Source of the DNA: Chitinophaga sancti | GTDB lineage: Bacteria; Bacteroidota; Bacteroidia; Chitinophagales; Chitinophagaceae | Length of the DNA: 64,000 bases | Assembly (NCBI RefSeq): GCF_034424315.1 | Contig: NZ_CP139972.1 | Coordinates: forward strand, 5,828,001-5,892,000 | Direction of reading: 5' to 3' | Shown here: positions 25,138 through 35,342 of the stretch, one piece after another | Position numbering within the stretch: position 1 is the first letter of the stretch | Layout of the letters: the number at the start of each line of letters is the position of its first letter | The notes under the pieces: model-generated | The model's input: the letters and a program-made list of their open reading frames with translations, nothing else | Databases searched by the model: none | Told to the model about the DNA's origin: nothing | Position numbers and translations under genes: made by a program

Positions 25138-26229
25138 ATGGCAATACAAAATGAGCAATCCGGCTCCAATGCGAGAGAAGAAGTTTCACTAAAACAACTA
25201 ATCCTTAAGATAAGTGTATGGTATCGCTACTTACTGGGTAAGTGGCTTATTATTGGGATCATTGCCTTATTAGGAGCGGCGTTAGGGTTTTTGTATGGCA
25301 TGTTTGAAAAACCTAAATATGCAGGTGAACTTACTTTTGTGTTGGAGGATGGTTCTAAATCCGGTGGATTATCCTCATATGCTGGTATCGCCAGTCAATT
25401 AGGGGTCAATTTGGGCGGTGGAGGATCTGTAGGTGTATTTTCCTCTGATAATATCCTGGAATTTCTGAAAACCAGGCTGATGGTAGAAAAAGCGTTATTA
25501 TCTCCTGTGGATGTTAATGGAAAGGTCATCAGCCTCGCTGATTTCTATATAGATATATCCGGCATGCGGGAAAAATGGAAGAAAGACCCGAAGAACCAGG
25601 GCAAGGACTATCATTTCCCTCCCGGTAATGATCAAAGAGCAAAGTTTAGCCGCGAAGAAGACAGTGTGCTTGCTTCAATATATAGTCAAATTGTAAATAA
25701 GGAACTTTCAGTAAATAAACCTGATAAAAAGACATCATTTATCAGTGTAAAAACAACTTCTACCAACGAATTTTTTGCTCAGATTTTCACCGAACGCCTG
25801 GTGAAGGTGGCTACTGATTTTTATATTGCTACAAAGACACAGCGGTCTACAAACAGTGTGAATATTTTACAGGCCAAGGCGGATTCCATTTTAAAGCTGA
25901 TGAATGAAAAAACCTATTCGGCAGCTATCAACCGTGACTTGAATCAGAATCCAGTCAGGCAGATTGCAACCGTCAATTCCGAATTGGTAACCCGTGATAA
26001 GACTGTACTACAAACAATATATGCTACAGTGGTACAAAACCTGGAGCTGAGCAAAATGTCAATGGCACAGGAGATGCCTATCATTCAGATTGTCGATAGG
26101 CCTATTATGCCACTGAAAAGGGAAGGCGTTCGTAAACTAACTGCCACTATTATCGGTGCTTTTATTGCTGGTTTTCTAGCCGCTATATTTCTCATTATAA
26201 GGAAGATGATCAAAGAAGTCATGGCCTGA
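25138..26229 (+). CDS. Chain-length determinant (Wzz-type) protein
   Basis: This is a 363-residue inner-membrane co-polymerase. Two transmembrane helices bracket a periplasmic domain: about 34-54 (KWLIIGIIALLGAALGFLYG) and about 336-355 (TIIGAFIAGFLAAIFLII). Between them lies a long helical region. The proline-containing MPIIQIVDRPIMPLKREG stretch just before the second helix is typical of Wzz proteins. There is no cytoplasmic tyrosine-kinase (Wzc) domain. It should set polymer length with the EpsG-type polymerase encoded downstream. Confidence 0.85.
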   Translation: MAIQNEQSGSNAREEVSLKQLILKISVWYRYLLGKWLIIGIIALLGAALGFLYGMFEKPKYAGELTFVLEDGSKSGGLSSYAGIASQLGVNLGGGGSVGVFSSDNILEFLKTRLMVEKALLSPVDVNGKVISLADFYIDISGMREKWKKDPKNQGKDYHFPPGNDQRAKFSREEDSVLASIYSQIVNKELSVNKPDKKTSFISVKTTSTNEFFAQIFTERLVKVATDFYIATKTQRSTNSVNILQAKADSILKLMNEKTYSAAINRDLNQNPVRQIATVNSELVTRDKTVLQTIYATVVQNLELSKMSMAQEMPIIQIVDRPIMPLKREGVRKLTATIIGAFIAGFLAAIFLIIRKMIKEVMA

Positions 26230-26245
26230 GATCTTCCGTATTAAA

Positions 26246-26983
26246 ATGTTTGACATGCCATATCCTACACAAATTATATCTGTCATTACTGTTGTTTACA
26301 ATGGTGCAGCTACCCTGGAAGAGACAATTCAGAGCGTATTAGGACAAAGCTGGCCCAATGTGGAATACATCATTATTGATGGCAACTCTATTGATGGCAC
26401 GCAGGCCATCATCGAAAAGTATAAACCTCAACTGGCTTACTATATCAGCGAGAAAGACAAGGGTATCTATGACGCTATGAATAAAGGTCTGGCGAAGGCT
26501 AAAGGAGATTATTGCATTTTTATGGGTGCAGATGATGTACTGTTACCTAACGTACTGGAGCAAATTGTACCCTTGTTGAAAGATAAAGATACCGTTTACT
26601 ATGGCGACATCATAGTTAAGGGAACGGAAAGGCGCTATGATGGCGCTTTCTCAAAGTTTAAGTTATGTTTTAAAAACATCTGTCACCAATGCATTTTTTA
26701 TCCCAGAAGTGCCTATTCCAAATTAAATTATGATCTGCAATACCGGCTATGGGCAGATTGGGTATATAATATAATACTATGGGGGGAACGCAAGGTGCCA
26801 TATGTCTACATAGGCCGGGATATTTCTATATTCAACGATGGCGGTGTTGGCTCCCTGTCAAGGGACAAAGTGTTTGATGCGAATCGGAAGCTACTGATCC
26901 AACAGCATTTTGGTTCATTTATGAATAGTGTAGTTTCACTGAAAAACCTGCTAAGCAAGGTGAAGGCAAAGTTAATACGATAA
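26246..26983 (+). CDS. Glycosyltransferase, GT2 family (WcaE-like)
   Basis: This is a 245-residue GT-A transferase. It has the conserved start ISVITVVYNGAATLEETIQSVL, the nucleotide-binding IIIDGNSIDGTQAII, the SEKDKGIYDAMNKGLAKAKG segment and the GADD metal motif (about 92-95). This exact series is common to colanic-acid WcaE-like transferases. It has no membrane helices. It lies in the run of closely spaced genes between wzz and the next GT4 gene (4 bases). Confidence 0.87.
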   Translation: MFDMPYPTQIISVITVVYNGAATLEETIQSVLGQSWPNVEYIIIDGNSIDGTQAIIEKYKPQLAYYISEKDKGIYDAMNKGLAKAKGDYCIFMGADDVLLPNVLEQIVPLLKDKDTVYYGDIIVKGTERRYDGAFSKFKLCFKNICHQCIFYPRSAYSKLNYDLQYRLWADWVYNIILWGERKVPYVYIGRDISIFNDGGVGSLSRDKVFDANRKLLIQQHFGSFMNSVVSLKNLLSKVKAKLIR

Positions 26984-26987
26984 CTCA

Positions 26988-28103
26988 ATGGACGGAAAAC
27001 GCAATATATTATTTGTTTGCAGGCGGCTCAATATTGCAGGCGGAAAGGAAAGGGTACTTGTAAACACCGCTTCTTTTCTGGCTGACAGTTTTCAGGTAGG
27101 AATCTTACAGCTCACACAAGCAGATTCTTTTTACCCTGTAGGAACTGGAGTGGACATGTATCATATTGAGGCATCGAATGCCTTTGGCAAGCGTTCCATT
27201 GCAGCTAAGTTGAGAGGATTTATTCAGGATATAAAAATATTACGGAGGTTCATGCAGGATCATTCTACTGATGTGGTGATCAGCGTAGATTATTTTGTAA
27301 GCTGGATGTTTGTTTTGGGTACACTCTTTAGCAAGCGACCTTACCTGCTGATAGGTTGGGAACACATCGGCTACAATAATCCATGGGTGCAGGGCCTGGG
27401 AAGAAAACTAAAAAATTATATACTGAAGCAATTGGATCACCTGGTAGTTCTCACCCGTCACGATGCAGATATATACAACAAGATGGGCATACCCGTGACA
27501 ACCATACCCAATGCAAAATCATTTGAAAGTATTGTCAAAAGTAATTTGGAACAAAAGCGCATCCTCACAATAGGACGTTTGTCTCCCCAAAAAGGGATAG
27601 ATTATTTGTTGGACCTGATCGTAGTACTGAAAGACAGGCTGCATGGATGGAAGTTCATATTGGTGGCGCAGGACGATTTGTTTACTGTAGATGAATTGAA
27701 ACAGTGGATCGCTGAAAAACAGATTGGACACCTGATAGACTTATATCCGCCTACCAGTAAAATTGTAGACTACTATCTGCAGAGTAGTATATACCTTATG
27801 ACATCCCGTAATGAAGGATTACCAATGGTACTTATAGAAGCTATGGAGTGCGGATTACCCTGTGTAAGCTTTGATTGTGAAACAGGACCAGCAGATATTA
27901 TTCAGGATGGAGTGAGTGGTAAACTAGTACCTACCTTCAATTTGGAACGAATGGCAGATAGTGTGTTGGCATTGACGGATGATGCTACAAGAAAGATGAT
28001 GGGAGTGAATGCTGCTGCTTCAGTAGAAAAGTTCTCATTGGAAAGAATAAGTAAGCAATGGCAGGGATTTCTAAATGCGACTAAAAAGAAGGCAGAATGC
28101 TGA
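26988..28103 (+). CDS. Glycosyltransferase, GT4 family
   Basis: This is a 371-residue GT-B transferase. It begins LFVCRRLNIAGGKERVLVNTASFL, with the glycine-rich acceptor loop of PglJ-like enzymes. It continues with IGWEHIGYNNPW and the typical linker ILTIGRLSPQKGIDYLLDLI, and ends with the donor motif SRNEGLPMVLIEAMECGLPCV containing both glutamates of EX7E. The donor and linkage are not predictable. It overlaps the next gene by 7 bases. Confidence 0.87.
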   Translation: MDGKRNILFVCRRLNIAGGKERVLVNTASFLADSFQVGILQLTQADSFYPVGTGVDMYHIEASNAFGKRSIAAKLRGFIQDIKILRRFMQDHSTDVVISVDYFVSWMFVLGTLFSKRPYLLIGWEHIGYNNPWVQGLGRKLKNYILKQLDHLVVLTRHDADIYNKMGIPVTTIPNAKSFESIVKSNLEQKRILTIGRLSPQKGIDYLLDLIVVLKDRLHGWKFILVAQDDLFTVDELKQWIAEKQIGHLIDLYPPTSKIVDYYLQSSIYLMTSRNEGLPMVLIEAMECGLPCVSFDCETGPADIIQDGVSGKLVPTFNLERMADSVLALTDDATRKMMGVNAAASVEKFSLERISKQWQGFLNATKKKAEC

Positions 28104-29212
28104 TATATGTTATCATATTTTTGATCATAGCAGCTTCTTCTTTTGTAGAGGTAGTGGTGAAGGAAGAGTCAATTAAGAAAATGCTGTTCAGATTTAACAT
28201 GCTCGTGCTGATTCTTTTTGCATCACTTAGGTGGACTACCGGTACTGACTGGTATTCCTACCTCGAATATTTTAACGACCTGGATAACTACAGAGAATTT
28301 GAAAGTGGATATGTGATGCTCAATGAAGCCTTCCGCTTCTTTTCAGATAATTATACAGCTTTTCTCATCATAGATATTTCTCTGGCAAGTGCGTTTATAT
28401 GGTATGTGTTGGAAAAATATAGTACTTACCCCAACACATCTTTACTACTATTTTACAGCTATTATTACCTCATTAATTATTTCGGATCCAACCGCCGTAT
28501 CATTGCCATAGGATTGATTTTGATGGCGGGTATGCTTATTGTAAACCGACGATTTTGGCTTGGAAGTATTTTGATATTACTGGCAGCTACATTTCACGTG
28601 ACTAGTTGCCTGTTCTTTATGGTCTTTCTCATTCCAAGAAAGCATCTGAAAACTCCTTTATTAATATCAATTTATATAGCCTGTTTTCTGATTTCAAACC
28701 TTGGGTTGTTACAGTTTATGATCACAAAAGTGTTGGGGATGATTTTCGCAGATAACCCTATTGTGGAAAGAGCTGTAACGTATACCCTGAACTCGGAGAA
28801 TTATCAGCAAAGTTTCCTCGTAAACATGCTGGGTATTGCCAAGCGTTCGCTGTTATTTTTCTTATTCCTGTTTTTCAGAGACAGGATCAAAGATGAAGAT
28901 AAAACAGGACATTTTTCTTACCTGTTCAATATCTACTTTTTCTCAATCTGCTTCTATATTCTGGTGAATAATCAGATTGACCTGTTAAAGGTGATCTCTA
29001 TCTATTTCAGTATTTTTGAACTGGTATTGATCCCATATTTCCTCTTATTATTTATGAAATTAAAGGAAAGGATTCTGGTGAATCTCTTCCTTGTAGCATA
29101 TATAGGTTTTCAGTTTTATTCAGCCATTTTCCTGAATCAATATTCAAATCTATATATGCCATATTATAGTATTTTCTCCGGTCAGGAACGAAGTACCAGC
29201 GATTATGAATAA
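28097..29212 (+). CDS. EpsG-family polysaccharide polymerase (Wzy-like)
   Basis: This 371-residue integral membrane protein has about ten hydrophobic segments and few other features. The N-terminal ASLRWTTGTDWYSYLEYFNDLDNYREFESGY pattern (R-x-x-x-G-x-D-W-x-x-Y) and the following FGSNRRIIAIGLILMAG (R-Q/R motif) are characteristic of the EpsG/Wzy family that joins repeat units in the periplasm. It overlaps its neighbours on both sides (7 and 8 bases), so it is part of a tightly coupled operon. Confidence 0.82.
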   Translation: MLIYVIIFLIIAASSFVEVVVKEESIKKMLFRFNMLVLILFASLRWTTGTDWYSYLEYFNDLDNYREFESGYVMLNEAFRFFSDNYTAFLIIDISLASAFIWYVLEKYSTYPNTSLLLFYSYYYLINYFGSNRRIIAIGLILMAGMLIVNRRFWLGSILILLAATFHVTSCLFFMVFLIPRKHLKTPLLISIYIACFLISNLGLLQFMITKVLGMIFADNPIVERAVTYTLNSENYQQSFLVNMLGIAKRSLLFFLFLFFRDRIKDEDKTGHFSYLFNIYFFSICFYILVNNQIDLLKVISIYFSIFELVLIPYFLLLFMKLKERILVNLFLVAYIGFQFYSAIFLNQYSNLYMPYYSIFSGQERSTSDYE

Positions 29213-30227
29213 GCAATTGAATGTTTTAGTGGTTAGTGGTTCATATCCCCCGGACATCTGTGGGGTTGGTGATTATGTAGGCAAACTTTTTACCACACTG
29301 CAATCACAGGGTGGTATCGTTTTCTCCCTGTATCATAGTCGTAACTGGAAATTGAAATCACTGTTCAGGCATATCAAAAATATCCGATCAGCAAAGGCTG
29401 ATATTATACATATGCAATATCCTACTGAAGGATATGGTTATAGTATGTTGCCTCAGCTGATAGCCTTGTTGTTTAGAAGAAGAACAATATTGACATTGCA
29501 TGAATTGTCTAACAGAAACCCATTTGGGAAACTGGCTACCATACTTTTTTTGTTCATCTCCCGTAAGATTATTTTTACGATAGAAGAAGAACAGGCGTAT
29601 GCAGCTAAAATCTGTCCATGGATCAGGAAGAAGTCAGAGGTGATCAATATCGGGAGTAATATACCTTGTGTGAATGCAGGTGTAGAAAAGCGATTTGAGA
29701 TAGTTTACTTTGGGCATATCCGGCCGGTAAAAGGGATTGAGAAAGTAATTGAGCAGGCGGCAAAGGCAAAAGAACAGCACTTACCCTGGCGGTTTCTCAT
29801 AGTAGGGCAGACTTTATCGAGATTTGAAGACTACTATCAACAATTAAGAGCCGGTGCAAAAGATCTGAATATCACCTGGGTCACAAATGTAGATGATCAG
29901 GAAGTAAGCATCTTATTGCAATCTTCTGCTACCGCTTACTTCCCTTATCCGGATGGAGTAAGCCTGAGAAGGGGAACCTTCTTTGCAGCACTGGTCAATG
30001 GTACTCCAATTATTACTACAAAAGGAGATAAAACACCTTTGAAATTTGAAGAGTTGTGCTATCTGGTAGATAATGATACGGAGGTCATACCTGCTATAAT
30101 GGATATTCTAAGTGGAAGTGAAACTTCGTTATCGAAGCTGGATCGTAGCAGCGTTTATGCGAAGCAGTTTGACTGGGTACATATTGCAGAGCAGCATATT
30201 CGTGTATTTAAAGCATTTAAGAAGTGA
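29205..30227 (+). CDS. Glycosyltransferase, GT4-like
   Basis: This is a 340-residue GT-B transferase. It begins VLVVSGSYPPDICGVGDYVGKL, a typical acceptor-domain start, followed by ADIIHMQYPTEGYGYS. The donor domain has VYFGHIRPVKGIEKVIEQ and FLIVGQ. The usual second glutamate region is divergent (PYPDGVSLRRGTFFAALVNGTPII), so the catalytic arrangement differs from that of its GT4 neighbours. Relatives with this FPDGASFRRGSL-like motif are found in many exopolysaccharide loci. The start overlaps the polymerase gene. Confidence 0.78.
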   Translation: MNKQLNVLVVSGSYPPDICGVGDYVGKLFTTLQSQGGIVFSLYHSRNWKLKSLFRHIKNIRSAKADIIHMQYPTEGYGYSMLPQLIALLFRRRTILTLHELSNRNPFGKLATILFLFISRKIIFTIEEEQAYAAKICPWIRKKSEVINIGSNIPCVNAGVEKRFEIVYFGHIRPVKGIEKVIEQAAKAKEQHLPWRFLIVGQTLSRFEDYYQQLRAGAKDLNITWVTNVDDQEVSILLQSSATAYFPYPDGVSLRRGTFFAALVNGTPIITTKGDKTPLKFEELCYLVDNDTEVIPAIMDILSGSETSLSKLDRSSVYAKQFDWVHIAEQHIRVFKAFKK

Positions 30228-31315
30228 AGAAGATAGCGCTGAACCTGTTGCCTTTTACAGAACGTTTGACCGGCACAGGGTTTTACACCAAACGGCTGAT
30301 TGCTGAGTTACAGCAACTACCTGCTGAATATGAATTTGAATTGCACGTTTATAACCTGGACAATGCTAATGATGTCTTTGCAATTAGTGACCCTGCCTTC
30401 AAGGTGGTGTCACATCACTTCATTCGCAACAGAATGGGGCGCATCTTTTATGAGCAATGCATATTCCCATTTAAAATAAAGGCAGATATACTGGTATCTA
30501 CGTCGGTCGTATTGCCCTTGTTATTACCTCACCATATCAAAAAAGTGTCAGTAATTCATGACCTGATCCCTTTTATTTTTAAACAGAAATATGGTTTGAT
30601 ACAGGGAGCATATGTAAAGCTGTTTACTAAGTGGAGTGCAAGAATGGCTGATATTGTGATAACCATTTCAGAGAACTCTCAGAAAGATATTATCCAAAGG
30701 CTAGGTGTGGCGGCTTCCCGGATTAGAATTGTATACAATTTTGTGCCGGAAGAAAATGAGAAGACACCTGCGACAATACCTACTATCACCGGACCTTTTA
30801 TCATTACAGTATCCACTATACAGCCGGGCAAGAACCTCATTCGGTTGTTTGAAGCATTTCAACCTATTGCTCAGGAAAAAGGGTTGAAGCTGGTTGTAGT
30901 AGGAGGAAAGGGCTGGAAATATGACAATATCTTTGCAAAAGTGAATGAACTGAACCTCAGTGAACATATAATTTTCACTGGTTATGTAAGTGATGAGCAA
31001 CTGAGAGGTTATTACCAGCATGCGTTGGGCCTGGTATATGTAAGCCTGTATGAAGGATTTGGTATTCCACCACTGGAAGCGATGATCCGTAAATGCCCGG
31101 TAGTCGTATCTAACAATTCTTCTTTGCCGGAAGTGGTCGGAAAAGCAGGCATTTATGTCAATCCGGAGAGTGTAGAAAATATCAGGGAGGGTATACTGCA
31201 ATTATTTGACGAGGCTGTTGTAAATGAGAAGAAGCAGTATATGGCAGCAGAGGTGGCAAAATTTGATAGACAACGTGAGGCGGAAAAGTTTTTAAAAATC
31301 ATGAAAGCACTGTAG
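30224..31315 (+). CDS. Glycosyltransferase, GT4 family
   Basis: This is a 363-residue GT-B transferase. Initiation is at a GTG (30224) that overlaps the upstream TGA (GTGA), a coupling arrangement. It has LTGTGFYTKRLIAEL in the N-terminal domain and the mannosyltransferase-like series VSVIHDLIPFIFKQKYG, ADIVITISENSQKDI, FIITVSTIQPGKNLIRLFEAF and VSLYEGFGIPPLEAMIRKCPVV with both EX7E glutamates. This set is often seen in mannosyl- or rhamnosyl-transferases. That assignment is a family-level guess. Confidence 0.85.
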   Translation: MKKIALNLLPFTERLTGTGFYTKRLIAELQQLPAEYEFELHVYNLDNANDVFAISDPAFKVVSHHFIRNRMGRIFYEQCIFPFKIKADILVSTSVVLPLLLPHHIKKVSVIHDLIPFIFKQKYGLIQGAYVKLFTKWSARMADIVITISENSQKDIIQRLGVAASRIRIVYNFVPEENEKTPATIPTITGPFIITVSTIQPGKNLIRLFEAFQPIAQEKGLKLVVVGGKGWKYDNIFAKVNELNLSEHIIFTGYVSDEQLRGYYQHALGLVYVSLYEGFGIPPLEAMIRKCPVVVSNNSSLPEVVGKAGIYVNPESVENIREGILQLFDEAVVNEKKQYMAAEVAKFDRQREAEKFLKIMKAL

Positions 31316-31341
31316 CTATTGCATGTAATTTATATTCGTAT

Positions 31342-32169
31342 ATGATGGATTTTTCAGTATTAATGTCTGTGTACAGGAATGATGATGTGGAGGCTCTTAG
31401 GGCCAGTGTGGAGAGCTTATTGAAACAGGAACGCAGGCCTTCGGAAATTGTGATCGTATTGGACGGACCTGTGCCAGAAGACATTACAAAGCTGCTTAAT
31501 TCTTATAAGGAGCAATACAGCCCGCTCTTTAACCTGGTACCCTTACCAGTGAATGTTGGTTTAGGAAAAGCGTTGAGTATCGGGTTGGAGCATTGTAATC
31601 ACGAGCTTATCGCAAGAATGGATGCAGATGATATATCCAAACCGGCACGTTTTGCAAAGCAGGTAGGATTTATGGAGCGACACCAGGAGGTAGATCTGGT
31701 GGGTAGCTGGATTGAAGAATTTATTGGTGTTACTGACAATGTGGTATCTCTGCGCAAGGTGCCGGAAACTTATGAGGAGATTGTGAAATTTGCAAAGGTC
31801 AGGTCTCCTTTTAACCATCCAACGGTAGTTTTTAGAAAGGAGGCTATCCGGGAGGTGGGGGGATACCATGATTATGGTACATTTGAAGATTACCATCTAT
31901 GGTCCAGACTGATCGTTAACAACAAAAAATGTCATAACCTTCAGGAAGGGCTGCTTTTTTTTCGCACTACCCGCAACTTATATAAGAGGCGGGGAGGCTG
32001 GAAAAAGGCGGTGGCAGAATGGAAGCTGCAATGTTACTTTCTTTCCATAGGCTTTATAAGCAGAACGCAGTTCCTTCGCAATGTTGCGTCAAGAGGCCTT
32101 GCAAGGCTAGTACCCAATTTTGTTCGTGCAATGCTCTACAAAGTAGTATTAAGTAGTAAAAAGGTGTAA
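31342..32169 (+). CDS. Glycosyltransferase, GT2 family
   Basis: This is a 275-residue GT-A transferase. It shows [26 protein letters not shown], the donor-site [41 protein letters not shown] with the DxD motif (near residues 94-96), and later [13 protein letters not shown]. This pattern is common for amylovoran/AmsE-like GT2 enzymes. It is the last transferase before the GDP-fucose genes, 20 bases upstream of gmd. Confidence 0.87.
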   Translation: MMDFSVLMSVYRNDDVEALRASVESLLKQERRPSEIVIVLDGPVPEDITKLLNSYKEQYSPLFNLVPLPVNVGLGKALSIGLEHCNHELIARMDADDISKPARFAKQVGFMERHQEVDLVGSWIEEFIGVTDNVVSLRKVPETYEEIVKFAKVRSPFNHPTVVFRKEAIREVGGYHDYGTFEDYHLWSRLIVNNKKCHNLQEGLLFFRTTRNLYKRRGGWKKAVAEWKLQCYFLSIGFISRTQFLRNVASRGLARLVPNFVRAMLYKVVLSSKKV

Positions 32170-32189
32170 AAACATATAAAACCGAATTA

Positions 32190-33302
32190 ATGAAAATAGC
32201 ACTTATCACAGGCATTACGGGCCAGGATGGAGCTTATCTGACAGAGTTTCTTTTGAAGAAGGGATATTTTGTACATGGCATAAAACGCCGTAGCTCATTA
32301 TTTAACACTGACCGTATTGATCATCTCTATCAGGATCCCCATGAACAAAAGGTGAATTTTCAGCTTCACTACGGTGACCTGACAGATTCAACTAACCTCA
32401 TTCGTATCATCCAACAAACACAACCTGATGAGATTTACAACCTGGGTGCAATGAGTCATGTGCAGGTTAGTTTTGAAACACCGGAGTATACTGCAAATGC
32501 TGATGGTATAGGGGTGTTACGTATTCTTGAAGCAGTACGCCTGTTGGGTCTGACTAAGAAAACAAGAATCTATCAGGCATCTACATCAGAGCTGTATGGT
32601 CTGGTTCAGGAAGTTCCTCAATCAGAGCGTACGCCATTTTACCCTCGCTCTCCATATGGTGTTGCCAAAATGTATGGTTACTGGATTACTGTGAACTATC
32701 GCGAAGCATATGATATGTATGCCTGCAACGGCATCCTGTTCAACCATGAAAGCCCATTAAGAGGAGAAACTTTTGTAACAAGAAAGATTACCCGCGGTGT
32801 TGCCAAAATAGCACTGGGTATGCAGGATAAACTGTTCATGGGTAACCTGGATGCAAAGCGTGACTGGGGCCATGCAAAAGATTATGTTGAAGCCATGTGG
32901 CTGATGCTGCAACAGGATACACCAGAAGACTATGTGATCGCCACAGGAGTCACTACCTTAGTAAGAGATTTCATCAGCAAGGCATTTGCGATAGCTGGTA
33001 TTGAAGTTGAATTTAAAGGAACCGGTGTCGATGAGGTAGGTATTGTTAAAAGTGTAAGTCCTGATGTGATAGGAGTAAAAGTAGGCACAGAAGTAGTTGC
33101 GGTTGACCCCCGTTATTTCCGCCCTACAGAAGTGGAACTGTTAATCGGCGATCCTGCCAAAGCACAATCCAAATTGGGATGGAAACCTAAATACGATCTG
33201 GATATGCTGGTGAAAGAAATGGTACTGGCTGACCTGGAACTGTTCCAGCGCGAAAAATTGCTAAAAGATGCCGGTTATAAAGTATTAAATCAATTCGAAT
33301 AG
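32190..33302 (+). CDS. gmd: GDP-mannose 4,6-dehydratase
   Basis: This 370-residue NADP-dependent SDR enzyme converts GDP-D-mannose to GDP-4-keto-6-deoxy-D-mannose, the first committed step to GDP-L-fucose. The Rossmann motif [17 protein letters not shown] is at the start, followed by [18 protein letters not shown], the catalytic Thr/Ser-Glu in QASTSELYG, the YxxxK pair in [12 protein letters not shown] and the substrate segment [17 protein letters not shown]. Length is standard. It is 5 bases upstream of fcl and followed by the guanylyltransferase gene, so the three provide GDP-mannose and GDP-fucose for the locus. Confidence 0.96.
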   Translation: MKIALITGITGQDGAYLTEFLLKKGYFVHGIKRRSSLFNTDRIDHLYQDPHEQKVNFQLHYGDLTDSTNLIRIIQQTQPDEIYNLGAMSHVQVSFETPEYTANADGIGVLRILEAVRLLGLTKKTRIYQASTSELYGLVQEVPQSERTPFYPRSPYGVAKMYGYWITVNYREAYDMYACNGILFNHESPLRGETFVTRKITRGVAKIALGMQDKLFMGNLDAKRDWGHAKDYVEAMWLMLQQDTPEDYVIATGVTTLVRDFISKAFAIAGIEVEFKGTGVDEVGIVKSVSPDVIGVKVGTEVVAVDPRYFRPTEVELLIGDPAKAQSKLGWKPKYDLDMLVKEMVLADLELFQREKLLKDAGYKVLNQFE

Positions 33303-33307
33303 ACATT

Positions 33308-34243
33308 ATGCAGCAACTGGATAAAATATATGTAGCAGGCCATCGTGGAATGGTAGGATCTGCCATTGTGAGAAGATTGGAGAAGGCTGGATTTAAAAAT
33401 ATTGTAACAAGAACCTCTTCAGAGCTGGACCTGCGTAATCAGCAGGCTACGGCCACTTTCTTTGAGCAGGAACAACCGGATTACGTTTTCCTGGCCGCTG
33501 CAAAGGTGGGAGGCATTGTGGCAAATAATACATACAAGGGAGATTTCATTTATGAAAATCTAATGATTCAGAACAATGTAATTCATTCAGCTTATACAAG
33601 CGGCGTGAAGAAACTCATGTTCCTCGGATCCTCCTGTATCTATCCAAAACTCGCGCCGCAACCACTGAAGGAAGAGTACCTCCTCACCGGACTGCTGGAA
33701 CCTACCAATGAACCTTATGCTATTGCCAAGATAGCAGGGATCAAAATGTGTGATGCCTACAGAGCACAATATGGTTGTAACTTTATCTCGGTAATGCCTA
33801 CTAACCTTTATGGCCCTAATGATAATTACGACCTGAAAAACTCCCACGTATTACCAGCATTACTACGCAAATTTCATGAAGCAAAAGAGGCTGGTACACC
33901 TGAAGTCGTGATCTGGGGTTCAGGCTCCCCACTTCGCGAATTCCTGCATGCAGATGATATGGCAGATGCTTGTTTTTATCTCATGCAGCATTACAATGAA
34001 GAAGGGCTTGTAAATATTGGAGTAGGAGAAGATCTAAGTATATTAGACCTTGCCAGGATGATAAAAGAAATTGTAGGCTATGAAGGAAGATTAGTCTTCG
34101 ACTCTTCTAAACCTGATGGTACCCCACGCAAATTAATGGATGTTTCAAAGTTGCATGGATTGGGATGGAAAGCTAAGATAGGACTAAAAGAAGGCATCAC
34201 CGCCGTTTATCAGGAAGTGCAACATCTTAAATGGAAAAACTGA
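33308..34243 (+). CDS. fcl: GDP-L-fucose synthase
   Basis: This 311-residue SDR enzyme carries out the 3,5-epimerisation and 4-reduction that yield GDP-L-fucose. It has the nucleotide motif [16 protein letters not shown], the [14 protein letters not shown] segment and the catalytic Tyr/Lys in [18 protein letters not shown]. The [21 protein letters not shown] stretch is highly typical of Fcl/WcaG. Its end overlaps a possible early start of the next gene. Confidence 0.96.
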   Translation: MQQLDKIYVAGHRGMVGSAIVRRLEKAGFKNIVTRTSSELDLRNQQATATFFEQEQPDYVFLAAAKVGGIVANNTYKGDFIYENLMIQNNVIHSAYTSGVKKLMFLGSSCIYPKLAPQPLKEEYLLTGLLEPTNEPYAIAKIAGIKMCDAYRAQYGCNFISVMPTNLYGPNDNYDLKNSHVLPALLRKFHEAKEAGTPEVVIWGSGSPLREFLHADDMADACFYLMQHYNEEGLVNIGVGEDLSILDLARMIKEIVGYEGRLVFDSSKPDGTPRKLMDVSKLHGLGWKAKIGLKEGITAVYQEVQHLKWKN

Positions 34244-34245
34244 TT

Positions 34246-35325
34246 ATGAAAAATCACAACTATGTATTTATTATGGCTGGTGGAGTGGGAAGCCGCTTCT
34301 GGCCGCAAAGCAGACAGGCTTGCCCCAAGCAGTTCATCGATATACTTGGTGTAGGAAAATCCCTATTGCAGTTAACCTATGAACGTTTTCTGAAGGTCTG
34401 CCCGCAGGAAAATATCTTCGTAGTGACCAGTACTGAGTACCATGGGCTCATTTTAGAGCATCTGCCGGAAATAGAAGAGAAAAACATCCTCTGTGAACCT
34501 TGTCGCAACAATACTGCTCCCGGAATTGCTTATGCTACATTCAAAGCATTGGCATTAGATCCTGATGCATGTATGGTTATTGCACCTTCAGATCATTTTA
34601 TCCTGAATGAAGCACAGTTTGTAAAGGATATCAATGAATCACTGGAAATAGTAGCCAAACAGGATATCCTGCTCACCTTAGGTATTACACCAACCAGACC
34701 TGATACTGGCTACGGATATATTAATTTCGAAAAAACACCGGGAAGTAAGATCTGTAAAGTTCTGAGATTTACCGAGAAGCCTGTGTTGGAAAAGGCAAAG
34801 GAATTTCTGGCAGATGGGAATTACGTTTGGAATGCAGGTATCTTCATCTGGAATGTAAATACAATCATGCGCGCGTTCGAACAGTATTCAAAAGAATTGT
34901 ATGATATATTTAAGGAAGGCATTCCTTACTACAACACATCCGGAGAACAAGACTTCATAAATACGCATTATAAGAACACACCTAAGATCTCTATTGATTA
35001 CGCAATCATGGAAAAGGCAGATAATGTTTCAACAATGCCTGTTGATTTCGGCTGGAGTGATTTGGGTACATGGGCTTCTCTGTATCAGGTGATGGAGAAA
35101 AATCCGGCTAATAATGTGATCCCTGCAGGTGAACATCAACTGGAAGACACAGCAGACTGTATTATACAACTGCCTAAAGATAAACTTGCCGTGATCCGGG
35201 GGCTGAAAGATTATATTGTCATCGACAATAAAAACGTATTGTTGATCTACCCGAAGTCTCTGGAACAAGAGATCAAGAAGATCGCAGAACAGCTGAAGGA
35301 AAATGAACTACATAATTATCTTTAG
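34246..35325 (+). CDS. Mannose-1-phosphate guanylyltransferase
   Basis: This enzyme of about 359 residues makes GDP-mannose from mannose-1-phosphate and GTP. The signature FIMAGGVGSRFWPQSRQACPKQF is at the N-terminus, followed by NILCEPCRNNTAPGIAYA, IAPSDHFI, GYGYINFEK, FTEKP and VWNAGIFIWNV. It lacks the C-terminal phosphomannose isomerase domain of bifunctional ManC/AlgA enzymes, so isomerase activity must come from elsewhere. The ATG at 34246 is preferred because it fits the family N-terminus. An in-frame ATG at 34231 overlaps fcl. It feeds Gmd directly. Confidence 0.93.
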   Translation: MKNHNYVFIMAGGVGSRFWPQSRQACPKQFIDILGVGKSLLQLTYERFLKVCPQENIFVVTSTEYHGLILEHLPEIEEKNILCEPCRNNTAPGIAYATFKALALDPDACMVIAPSDHFILNEAQFVKDINESLEIVAKQDILLTLGITPTRPDTGYGYINFEKTPGSKICKVLRFTEKPVLEKAKEFLADGNYVWNAGIFIWNVNTIMRAFEQYSKELYDIFKEGIPYYNTSGEQDFINTHYKNTPKISIDYAIMEKADNVSTMPVDFGWSDLGTWASLYQVMEKNPANNVIPAGEHQLEDTADCIIQLPKDKLAVIRGLKDYIVIDNKNVLLIYPKSLEQEIKKIAEQLKENELHNYL

Positions 35326-35342
35326 TCATAAGCTGAAAAACA